This document shows positions 36,103-47,954 of a DNA stretch of 64,000 nt, piece by piece. Position 1 is the stretch's first letter; every line of letters begins with the position of its first letter. Origin of the DNA: Augochlora pura (taxonomy: Eukaryota; Arthropoda; Insecta; Hymenoptera; Halictidae); contig NC_135778.1 of assembly GCF_028453695.1 (NCBI RefSeq), forward strand, positions 34,833,214 through 34,897,213, written 5' to 3'. Under the pieces are notes generated by a model that had not been told where the DNA came from, did no database searches, and was given only the letters and a program-made list of their open reading frames with translations. Position numbers and translations under genes: made by a program.

Positions 36103-37668
36103 GGTGGTGCAACCAGTGCGTAGAGGTTACGAATCGTGATAAACAATGATAAATGAATGAGGACTAATTAGCTAATTGAACGAGTCAGTCTCAATGTCTC
36201 AACTCTTCTCTATCAACTCTCAAACGAGACGTCCCTCTACCTACAGTAGAGCACAAATAAGTGTCTCCAACACTTTTTTTCTCCCCGACAGGAACGAGGT
36301 TCAGTGTGGGGTGAGATGTGTACAGTGTGCAGGTATGTGTCCACGTCTGCTTTGGTCCACTTCTAATCCCCACCACCACCAATTCTACCACATCCGACTC
36401 GCACGCATCTCCACTTCTTCGTTTAGCCGAATTTATAGAATACAAATGACACGATGTAGCCCCTTTTCGAAGTAGCCTCCGAAAAATTATTAATAGTTCA
36501 TTGATCAGGACAGATTTCTAAATAAAGATAGAATGGATCTTTAACAACATGGAATGATAGTATTTGGTCAGTTTTTGTATCAGTTTAATTAATTATAAAT
36601 TATTTTTAGTTTTGTGTTCTAATATCAAATTTCGGAATGAATGATTCAAGCCGCTTTTTGTATGAAAATTCATGTAAATTCCGGAACGAATTATTTGCTG
36701 CTCTTAAACGGACGCATAGCGCCACATTCATGTAGCGGCAAAACGGACAAACTGATCGTCAAATTACCGACAAGTCAGTAATTGTCTTGGAATTGACTGT
36801 CAGCGCCATATATCGACGAATAGTAGAACCTTTCTGTCGGTATTTGACTAATAGTTTGGACATTATGCCGCTGCATAGATTTAGTGCTACTCGAACGCTT
36901 AGGAGCGGTCGAAATTTACACGAATTCTTCTACGAAAAGCAGCACGAATCATTCATTCGAAAATTCGATATTAGATATAACACTGAAAATAATTTGTAAC
37001 TAATTAATTCTGGCTCGTATATGGAAATAATCATTATAGGTAACATGCTAGAAACCCTCCTGTATTTCTCAACCAGAAAAATCCTTATATGGTTTCCGTG
37101 ATGTCACAAAATTAATTATTTATTAGAGCTTGCTGTTACGTAACAAATAATTCTTGCCGAAATTTGCATTGGGTCTTGTGGAAAAATCGTAAGAATAAAA
37201 ATATTGAGCTTAAATGAAAGCTGACGGACTGTAGTTTGCAGAAATCTTTATTATATAAAATAGCAAAATATATTAGAAATCTAGAAACAACATTTTTAAA
37301 CGATACACATACGTAGTTCAAATGTGCGCCCATTTTCAAATGCAGTTGGCAGCACGTGCATGATTGGTAATGTTTCCTAACGTACTTCGCAGTTGTATAA
37401 TTGCGGTTTTAAAATGAATGCACGAGTGGTGAAACGAATTTAAATGTAATACTACGATTTCTTACATGTTTCTAAATTGCATGGTGTCATAGATACTCTA
37501 TTAGATGGTATTGTAAATATACGGGCTACAAGCTGGTAATAATCATTGTCGTAGGAACGTGACGGAATCATTGAAATTTGGCGGTAACATAACCTTATGG
37601 TGACCTTAGCTAAATAACATATAAATGATTTTTTCGCATTCATTGTGCTTTAATATTGCCTTCAAAAA
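36103..37668. promoter_or_regulatory. Divergent TMX2/ELYS spacer
   Basis: About 1.6 kb between two head-to-head genes, so both promoters should lie here. The sequence is AT-rich with moderately CpG-rich parts near 36180-36480 and 36700-36930. Small frames in both directions have no ATG of their own or no recognisable content. No other feature can be supported. Confidence 0.45.
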
Positions 37669-40600
37669 ATGAAAGAGCTGGAAGAAGTGAATTGTGAGGT
37701 AAGCCCTGTTGTCAAATAATCTTCATTTTCCTTTGGAGATATTCGAAATATTTATGGTTGTTGCACTGGGAATGTTTATGCATGTAAAAGTAAAATAAAA
37801 ATTGTACGAAGTTTCATAATGCAATGAATATTTTTGGTCTAATATTTACCTTTTTACTTTATGCACAGATTCACAACGTTATAGACATTCAGCATACATT
37901 CTTGACAGAATCCAATAATGCAGAAGGAGATGACAGTGGACCTTCTAATGGTTCGCGTTCATATAGTGCTATCGATGGCCATTGCGGAGGCTTCCTAAGC
38001 GATGCCAAATATGCTTGGTTAAGCTATGGTTCCCACATAATAATTTTTAATACAAAAACTGGTGAGAGTATCAGCTCATGGGCATTTCGAGGGAAGATCA
38101 CTTGCGCGTGTCAATTTCCAGCCCAACCTGGAGAGTTACCATTGCTTTTAGTTGGTTTAGATAACGATGCCACTAAAATCAAAGATTCTGTAGGCTTGGT
38201 GTGCATCTTTGACTGCAGCACCTCCCGTGTTCTGAGAGCTATAAGAGTACGTTTCATATTGAAATACTGTAAAATGTTTGAAGTCAATACTGATATTGCA
38301 TTTTTCTAGATGCCAGTGGGAGTTGAACAGGTTTGCATTGTATCTGGTGGTACAGAATGGGAAGAATTCAATGAGAAAAGACCAGATAATTTTCTAATGC
38401 AGATGGATGGGATAGCTTGCATAGTATTACGTAATCTTAATCATCTCATGATTGATCTTCAAAGATCCACATGGGAAACACCGGATGATTTGTCTCTTCT
38501 CATGGATGAGACCTCACCGGCCGAGATAGAGTTTCTTACGTCAAAAGATTCTCTTCATAGAAATCAGTTGAATAAGAGTAAACACATGGTTTGCAATTTA
38601 ATGAATCAACGTAAGAGAATTTCTGTGATATTTATTTATTTTTGCTAATCACCCATTTAACCATGATGGTATATTTTTAGGCATAGAAAAACACATTGGA
38701 TTCAATCGAGAAGAGTTCGAATCGACTGGTTTCTTGGATGAACGATTAACAAACATCATCATCAGTTCCACGAAAATTGGTTGCTTGATATCTGGATGTT
38801 TAGGCAGAGTCATAATATGGCAGAACGATGGTTCTGTAGGCTGGATAAGCTTACCAGTGGACGAGACTATGATCGTAACGCACTTAACGCTATTGGAACC
38901 AGCTGACGATCCCAGACCTTTCTACTATTTATGGGTCGTTTTTCAAGATGAATCGTTGAAGATGCCTCCTCTCTTGAGAATGTACGCGTTGTTGTTTGAG
39001 CGGAAATACTGCGACAGAGGAACAAATTTGTATTTCAACCTAGAAGCAGACGCAAGCCTTAAATTCGAAATGGAATTGGATGCAAACGACAGAGTGATCA
39101 ATCTGTCTGCCATCGAAAGAGAAATGAACATAGATCATATGGAGCCAGAGTCCAAACGAGGTGAAGACAGCTTGTTATTGATTTCCAGTACCAATCGAAC
39201 ATTGTTGTTCGACTTGAATCAATGGTACAAAGAACAAATGCCTCGAACTGTTAGCGAATGCAAGAATCCCAACAGTGTATTGGCTAGCTACAGTGTTAAA
39301 GCTCGGCCGACTAATATAATGAACAAAGATATAGTTAATTGCACTTACGTTCCTCGTACTCTGCAAGAGTTTCCAAACAACAAATTAAGTTCATCAGAAG
39401 AACTGTTCTATCCAAACTCTCTAGCGCTGGAATGGATAGAACTGAGCCTATCGAAACTAACATTTTGGTTGTCTCGAGGTGTTCAAGCCGAACTGCTCCA
39501 CGAAATGGCTATTGCCGGGCCAATCATATTAACTGAACCCTCTGAAATGTTTCACAAATGTCTTTCCGCTGGTCTGGTACCATTCAACATGGAGGTGTCC
39601 TTCTCGAGTGACCATAACGCTCAAAGGGATATGCTGTTGTCCCTCTGTTTAGAACAGCACTGGGCAACCTTCTTGATAAGATGTGCGAAGGAATGGTCGG
39701 ATGGAAGCGCAGCGTACATGTATCCGAGCTTCTTGAAATGGGGTATACAACGTGCCGCTACGATCAAGATGATCGGCGATCATCTGTGCGTGCCTCTGTT
39801 CGACCAATCCGGCAACAACATTGGAGAGTCTGAGTTAAAGACACTAAGATTTTGTTATCAACAGCTGGAATGTTTGTCAAATGTGGTATCGAAGCTGCCG
39901 CTAGAAACAAGCAGCTTAGTCAAGCAACGAAAAGCACTGAAACGTGTATCGATATTTTTCCAGGTACTTCTCTGGTTCTATGATGCAGGCTTGTTACCTG
40001 AATCACAGTATATAGAGACATCGATGTCTACAGCATCAAAGATACCTTACCCATATGAAAAATTGTATAGCTTGTACAAAGAGAAGAGAGAGTCTGTCGT
40101 GAACGATAAACAAGATAGCGAGGTCGAAGAGGTACTCTTCATTGATGAACTGATAATGCGGGAATGTCCTGCTTTGAATTCACAATGGAAAGGGGAGTCC
40201 GGAGACTTGTCTGCGAATGGTTACTACCCTCCTCCGTCGTTGCAGTCTTTATTAAGAAGTTATTTAACAGACTGTGACCAAGCGGAAGCAGATAAGTTGG
40301 AATGCAAACATCAGATTACCATCTACCTTCTAATGGATTTGGCTTTGTTATTGCAAGGCTCTTACAGTGGCGTGGATCAATTGATCAAGTACCCTTCTTC
40401 ATTCAAGATAAGCTCCAGCATCATAAAGCTGACGCAAGCATTTTGGTTTCTAGACCATGAGGACTATCACGGATTCCTAGACATGATGACTGGACAGTTA
40501 ATCTCTGACTCTGACATCAAAGACTGGCATCACAAGCTTATCCTAAGAACCTTGATTAGAAATAATCAGCACAAACTGGCTTTAATGTATCTGCGCATAA

Positions 40601-43600
40601 AAAAGCCTCCTTTATCATCTGTTCAAGATCAGAGCACATTGATTGGTTTGTCCGTGGAGCATGGACTGGTTCAGTCAGCCTTTCATCATAGACCACAGTC
40701 CCATTATGCTCAACTACTAATGTGTTTCTTTCAGTCGTGCAAAGCTTACAACAAACTTACCGATATTTTGCACCTGGCTTTAGATACAGAAGAGGAAGAA
40801 ATGTTTGTCAAGTTTTTAGAAGAAAGCAAGTCCGAGGACATAAGATTGTTGTATTATCTACAACGCTGCCGATACATGGAAGCGAACAGTGGCAATTTTG
40901 CTGTTCGATTCAATCCCGCAGGTTCTAGAAACGATCATATAGACATGCTGAATGCTTACAATGCAACTTTGCCCAACATAATGAAGAAGTTCTCCATGAA
41001 TATGGGTAAAGTTAGCTCGGACGCCAACTCGGAGCCCAAGTATCCACGGCCAATGACATACAATAAGAATTTTCAACGAGTCACGAGCATCTACGAGACA
41101 GTTATCAAGAAGGCAAAGGAAACTTTCCACAGGGACGAGAAAGCTGCGATTCCTTTCATCACTGCTCCATGTACCACACTGAAGCCAAATGATGTGCACG
41201 TTAACATGAACTGTGTTATGTCTCCAAAAATCATGCAGACACATAGGAAACGCACCTTGGACGAGGTGCAGACCGAAGAGGATACTGAAATGAAAACACA
41301 AGAGAAAATAAAGCGTAGAAAACTGGTGGACGATGGAGAAGCGGCATTGAGCGCAGCCTTTAGCACTCCATTGGTGAAGCGCAAGGTATCTCTTATGGAC
41401 ACCCGTGTCGAGACCCCTCATTCTATCTTAAAAATCAGACAGCTTGTACGAAATTCAACGCCTTCGGAGCCGAGCCTTAGTCCCATACACGTTGATGTCA
41501 CTGATAACCTGGTGTCTGATAAAGAGAAGAAGATCAACAGGCAAATACGGTTCAACATCTCCCACACGAAAAAGAATGCATCGTCCGACGAGTTCTGCGT
41601 TAGAGATAATTTGTCTGACATAAATACTTCTGAGAAGATCGATGAGGTATTCTTCAACTCGTTAGAGTCTAAGAAGTCCCTTATGGAGAGTGCAGTATTA
41701 TCGGACACCAGCATATTGACTGTTCATCCCAGGCCAAGCATCAGAAGATCTCACCTACAAACCTCCACAAACTCGATTCAGGACCTGAAGAGCTTATTGG
41801 ACGATTTCAACACAACTTCGTCGAAAGCTACATTAGAAACGCATCGAAAAAGTATTTCAAGGTCCTCTACTTCTATTTATTCGTCTGCTGTGCTCTCACC
41901 CGACAGTAGCTTTGAGTTAAGGCAACCTCTGGGAAGATCCAGTACAATCCCTACGCAAATGGCAACCACGTCCAACTGTGCCAATGCTTCCATTGTTTCC
42001 AATTTCCCAGAGCAGGAAAGATCATGCCAGAACAGCGAAGAAGCGATGGACACCAATGACGAAGAAGTACTACAAGAAGAAGAAGAAGAAGAAGAGGAAG
42101 CTATCCTGGACACGTCATCATACGTACAGTCCGCGTCTCCGGTTTTGGAAAAATGTAGTCATTTGAGGTTCAACGACAGCAACCTATTGAATATATATAA
42201 AAATGGAGACATTTCTAAAGATCACGAAGAGGAGAAAATGAATGTTAGCTACATTGAAGATCAAGAAGATGACGATGAGTTTGAAAGCTTGTCTAACGTG
42301 AAGGAAAATAGTTATTTGCAGTCTGATAACAAGGGACAACGGGCTTGGTCGCGTATGTTTCACGATATCGGCAACAACGTGCAAGAGCACGTAGATCTAA
42401 AGAACGGTGGACACTTCGACATCACTGACGATGAGTCCTCTAACTGTGCCGAAGCGATGGTTCTAGCTCTTGATGACACCACTGATGCAGTGGAGAATCA
42501 GTCTAGAACGACTCAAGTCCGCAGAGACAACGAATACGATGCGAACATTACCGACGACGAATCTGATACCAGCAACCAAGCAGACCTTAGAAAATGTGCT
42601 GAAGAGTCAGTACTCCTCGATAATAATAATTCCACAGCTGGAACAGAAGTAGACAAAGTTGCTGGTGTTTCAGCCAAGTGTGTAGTGTCTGAGGGCTCTG
42701 ACAAAGAGTCCTCATCGGTCAGCGATAGCGTCGCATTAAGGATTACTAGATCCAGAAGAGCCTCCTCGACAACGAAGGAGATAAGATCGTCTGTGATCAA
42801 TTCTCCTACGAAGACTGCACCAAGGACTTCAGCGAGATCAAGAAGAGCAAGTTCGTTGATGAAAGAAGTGTTGCTTGCCTCCATTACTACTGTAGAGGAA
42901 AGTATCAAACGTACAGGGTCTTTAGAGTCGGAAGAATCATTGGGCACTTCTTCTCCGAGTAAATTGAGGGGAAGAAGAGATTCATTGATTGCTAAGGATA
43001 TCTCTTCCACGGAGGAACAAGCGGAAGAAGACGCAACGAGAACTACGCCGAGAAAGGTAAGAGGTAGGAGAACGTCATCCGTGGCGAAGGATCTTCCCCT
43101 TATAGAAAATCAAGGTGAAGAAGATGCAGGAGTTTCTACACCAAAGAAAACAAGGGTTAGACGAGCGTCTTCAGTGGCAAAGGACCTTTCTTTCGTGGAG
43201 GATCAAGAAAAAGAACACATAGGAGTTTCCACGCCAAGGAAGACGAGGGGTAAAAGAGCATCTTCGGTAGTAAAGAATCTTTCTTCTATGGAGGGTCAAA
43301 GGGTAGAAGATGAAAGGTTTTCCACTCCAAGGAAAACAAGGGGTGGAAGAGCGTCTTCGATAGCAAAGGATATTTTTCCTACTGAGAAACAAGTGGAAGA
43401 TGTCTCGCCAGGTACATCAAGAAAAACAAGGGTTAAAAAAGCGTCGTTGACAACGAAGAATACTTCTCTGCTGGAAGAAGAAAGGGAAGAAGACTCCTCA
43501 ATATCTTCTGTGTCGAGGAAGACTAAAACTCGAAGAGCCTCGTCCGTGGCAAAAGATGTTCATCCTGTAGGGAAAGAAACTGAAGAAGAAACACAAAACA

Positions 43601-45038
43601 CACCAAGGAAGACGAGGGGCAAAAGAGCCTCATCCGTGGCAAAGGATCTTTATCTCACGGAAGAAGGATACGAGGACGACGGTTCAAGCACTTCTCCGGC
43701 AAGGAAAACTAGAGGCAGGAAAGCAACCTCCAAAGACGTTCCTCCTATCGACGACGTGGGAGAAACTAGAACTCCAGTAAAAAGGAATACAAGACGAGCA
43801 GCGTCTGTGCAAAAAGAAGTGCCAGAGTCATCGACGTTCAGCAGGGCTTCATCCTCGTCGAGCATAGCAGTTGAGAATGAGGAGAAGTCACACTTGGAGT
43901 CTAAAAGTTCAAAGGCAAAGGGTTCGAGTGCAGGTGGCAGGTCATTACGATTAGAGAAAGAGTCGAAAACAAACGAAGAAGCAACTGAAGAAAAAAGTAC
44001 TGCTGTATCAACCAGAAGACGTGCTGGTTCTATGCCCAAGGAAACAATTGATACCGTAAGGACTCGTAGAGGGAATAGCGTCGTGAAAGACATCATCCCA
44101 GAGGAAGACCTCGAGTCTTCATTGGAAGTGAAAAGGAAAAGGCATGCGATGATTACTAGTGTGGGAAGTCCAGCTGGAAATGTCAGAAATCGAAGATCAT
44201 CGATACAGTCGATACCTGAAGAATTAGAAGAGATACTGAGTGTACCATTGAAGGAGAGAATATCGGTTGTAAGCAACAAAGAACAGACGACGCAATTCCC
44301 TAGGCAAAGAAGAGCTGCGAGCGTCGAAATTCCACAAGTAGACACAATTAAGAGAACTAGGAGTACCCGTAACAAAGGCACAATCCTCAAGCAAACTATA
44401 ACTGAAGAAGAAGTGTCTGAGGAGGAGGACCAAGTAGACACAAGAGATATTAATGTTAAAAAAGCTTTGACGAAAAGGAAGGTTACTTCGGTGGATGCTA
44501 ATACCAAAGAGACCACCGAAGTCGTCGCGAAACCAAGGAAGGGTACTCGAAGGCTGAGTGCCAAACAAGATGCTAATGAACAGTTCTCATTTTCCCAACC
44601 GGACAAGACAAATGATCCACCATCGGATCAGAAAGGTATTCTTTCTTAGACAAGTTTGTTGGTCTGATTTTATTCGTAGAATGTTGATGATACCGTTTGA
44701 ATTGTTTCAGCTATTAAAGAAGTGCCCAATTACATATTTTCTCCACCTCATACCAGGTCGAAGAACATATCACCTGATAATCGTACGTGGTTATCTTCCA
44801 ATTAGATTTGCTCTGTCTACAAACTTATACATTTTCCTTTCCCTTTTACTCTTGATGATACGCTTTGTATATTTGTACAGGAACACCCTGTATAATAACA
44901 TACTAATTTCTCTTTTTCTATTGTTCAAGCAGGAGAATGAGCAGATTTATTCCCATAGTGAGCGGGAATGAATCAGAAGAGGAAGAATCACAGCATATTG
45001 TACAGAGAAAGTCACAGTTTAATAACACGGGTAACTGA
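37669..45038 (+). CDS. Elys: ELYS (AHCTF1/MEL-28), chromatin-binding nucleoporin
   Basis: Seeds nuclear pore assembly by tying the Nup107-160 complex to chromatin after mitosis. Exons: 37669-37698, 37869-38246, 38310-38610, 38681-44635 (one exon of 5,955 bases), then one or two short 3' exons. Residues 1 to about 450 form the N-terminal beta-propeller (GRVIIWQNDGSVGWISL is one blade); the helical ELYS domain follows to about 1070 and includes WFLDHEDYHGFLDMM. After that the chain is disordered and charged. It holds a SILK motif (41422-41433) and an RQIRF motif (41539-41553), together a PP1-docking pair, an acidic glutamate run (about 42060-42105), and about sixteen repeats around RRASSVAKD between 42750 and 44340, with AT-hook-like KTRGRK. 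If exon 44711-44805 is last the protein is 2,252 residues; a strong acceptor at 44932/44933 opens a coding-like exon to 45038, which I prefer. Confidence 0.93.
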
Positions 45039-46530
45039 ATTTAGGTTTTTTGTAAATTGTAAAACAAAATTTTCATTGCCTAAAAGATCAAATAGCACAT
45101 CGAATAAAAGGCAGTTAATCATTTCATTTTCTACTAGTTCTCCGATTTTAATTGGACTACTTACCGTCATATTTATAACGATCAAGAATTATGAATATTC
45201 CTTTCTGAAATAATAATCTCTCTTTTAAATGACGATTTTTTTATGATTTCTTTATACAGTAGGTTATAGAATTTGATAAATGGGACCATGAGAGGCGAAA
45301 CTTTGTTACTGAAAAAGCAGACGTTTTCTTTTTGCTATTAAATATGTTATACCAGTGAACGATCCCATGTATTATCTTTGAGCTTAAAATTTATGTTAAT
45401 AAGATATTTTGAGTAGAGCATATTATTAAAGTGAATGTGCTTTATTGGAAAGATTATTTTGTATAATCTATAAATTTTTGTTCAAATACTCTGTATACTT
45501 ATTTTATTATTTTCCTTGCCATAGAACTCCGAAACATGTAGACAGTTGTACAGAAAATGAAAAAAATTATGTCGAACAAGCAGCTAGTGTTAGTGCTTGT
45601 ATATCATAAGAATTAATTACTTTTATATACTATTCATCAAATATATTTGTTACATTATATTATTGTATTTTTTCTTTTTCATACAGCAATCTCACGGAGT
45701 AAATTTACTGTTGTACGTTATAATTAATACGTGTATGGGGTTTTTCATGATAACGTGTATTATAGATTTGTAAATAATTTATTAATATACCCATGTATAG
45801 ATGTATTCATACAATAAATGTAAAAAATAATACTACTTCTATTGAATACATTTCCAAACAAACACCATAAATAATATAATGTTTATATTTTAAATACTAA
45901 ACTGCTATTTAAATAATACTAAAATGTAACTGCTTTAATATTCTTCTGAATTATTTCATAGATTGGTCAAAATAATGTAGAAATTTTGTTTCTGAAACTT
46001 AAGTATTTGGAAGTTGTTGCAGAGATTATTAATACAATATACTTTACTAAATCTTTGAATCTTAATAACCTTCTAAAAAGCTATTAAGTTATCAAGTGCC
46101 AAGCACTTTGTTAAAGCACACCATTCAAAATTCATTTGCTTTTTAGTTTGTTAATAATTATACTCATTTGTGTTCAAAGTGAGCGCTCATAATGTCAAAT
46201 TTGACAATACGTTATTTTTCGCGCTACACCTCCAACACTTAACAAAGAATATTTCTCTCTAAAAAGTAAGAACATTTTGTTATTAAACCTATGTTAGTAA
46301 ACATTAAAAATTCGTCGATCTCATTTTACATCGTATCGTTATTTTGAAGGCACATCTAGCTTCATACCGTGCAAAAGTATCGCTTTTAATGGGACAAGAT
46401 TCTTCTATGTCTGAGGCTCTTTTTGAAGTCAAGCTCTAGATTTCTACAATATGTAACTAAGATTATGTTTTCATAGCAGCAGAACTTTTTCATCGAAAAG
46501 TATTTGTGGTATTCGAATCTTGAAATCGTT
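45039..46530. other. 3' regions of the convergent ELYS and CCDC50-like genes
   Basis: Very AT-rich spacer. AATAAA appears near 45812 on the plus strand. I find no coding sequence or structured element. Confidence 0.5.
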
Positions 46531-47954
46531 TTACTGCTGTTTGCAGCCGTTTTTCCTTCTACGTAGTCTTTTATCTTTGTGAGCTTGCGACGGGAACGGA
46601 ATTTCATTTCTTCGTTGTCCTTGTATAGGCATATAGTATGGAATATGTTCTTTCAAAATCTCTTGCAGTGGTGTAGGTAACTGGCTGAGTGATGCAGGAT
46701 TGACGGTACTGCTCGAGCTATCACAAGTACGCCAGCGCACACTCACATTGTAAGTGGGATCAATAATTGCAGCTACATTTGGTACTTCTCGTGTGCTTTC
46801 GATAGGGTCGTCCAGTATTTGAATTTCCTCGGGATCCGGATGTTCCGGATAATTTAGATCAGGCTGCATCCTACTTTTACTAGAAGTGCTTTGCAAATCT
46901 AATTTGTCTGGCTTCTGAGGCTTTTGGGTAACGTTTTGGTCCTCCAGCTCTTTCTGAAGTTGCTTTTCGGTAACGTTTTGCTCCTGCAGCTCTTTCTGAA
47001 GTTGCTTATCGGTAACGTTCTGGTTCTCCAGCTCTTTCCGAAGTTGTTTTTCCAGCCTTTTCTCCCTTGCCCTTTGTCTAGCCTTCCTAGCCTTTGCCTG
47101 CTCTTTCTGTTGGAGCATCCGAGCAAGTTCCGCATCTTGCGCTTCCATCGCCATTTTTTGATCTGAAATAAACTGTTCATGGATAGGTCCGTCATGAGTG
47201 TCTACAGCGTTTTCCTTTTCCTCCTGCTGCAATTTCCTTGCTAGTTCCTTTAATTAATAAATACAGTATCAGTAGAATATCATTGTTAGCATCTAAAGAT
47301 AAATAGCATTATACTAGTACCTTGTCTTTTTCTTCTTGAATATGTTTCTCAAAATCCAATTGTGTTACTTCATCGTCTAATCTCAACTGTAATCTCATCT
47401 GCTCTTGTAATTCCCTTTCTCTTTGCCTTTCTTCTCGCTCAAGAGCCAAAGCAATTTGCTTTGCCACCAGAGCATCCCTTTCCTCCCTGTAAAATCACTC
47501 TATGTAATTTTCTGTTGGCACAACATATAATGATAATTAGATACAGACTGTTGTTGCACATAGTTTTGATATCTCAGTGATTCCAATTCCTGCTCCTCCT
47601 TGGCTTTCGGTAGGTCTTCTCTCACTTGTGCATTCCGCACTTTATTACCAGTGTAGTGTTCTCTAACTGAAAGTAACAATACAGTCCGATCATTCTTGTA
47701 AGGGGAAAGCATTTCAATGTGTTTTATTTTATTAAATACCCACTTTCTTCGTCCTGCAGACGGTACGCGAGCGCTCCATCCTCGTGGACTAACCACTCCC
47801 GACAAACTATGATAGCATCAAACAGAATTACATTAAGTCGCCAATCTAATCGTTGATCGTGATCTGACAGTAGATATTCGAGAACAATTATCTTACCTTC
47901 GTTTACTCGACCAGCTTTGGGAAGAAAGTCCGAGCCCAATACGGATTTCGCCAT
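46531..47954 (-). CDS. CCDC50: CCDC50-like coiled-coil protein
   Basis: Five exons on the minus strand: 47954-47897, 47806-47744, 47666-47549, 47486-47321 and 47247-46531, giving 373 residues. The N-terminal part (EVCREWLVHEDGALAYRLQ) and the following REHYTGNKVRNAQVREDL match the start of vertebrate CCDC50, a ubiquitin-binding effector of EGFR signalling (Ymer). The middle is a long charged coiled coil with MIU-like segments (DAELARMLQQKE, ELARKLQQEE). A tandem repeat of about 14 residues built on QNVTEKQLQKELEDQ occurs three times near 46910-47040. The C-terminal third is disordered and ends in a basic cluster (KRLRRRKNG). Exon 3 ends at a weak GTCTGT donor, chosen because only it keeps frame into exon 4. 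Orthology is inferred from the N-terminus and the repeated MIU-like segments. Confidence 0.85.

Noticed and set aside
36787..36999. Plus-strand frame reading MPLHRFSATRTLRSGRNLH within the TMX2/ELYS spacer
   Set aside because: No ATG at its beginning, short, no splice partner and no known relative that I can name.
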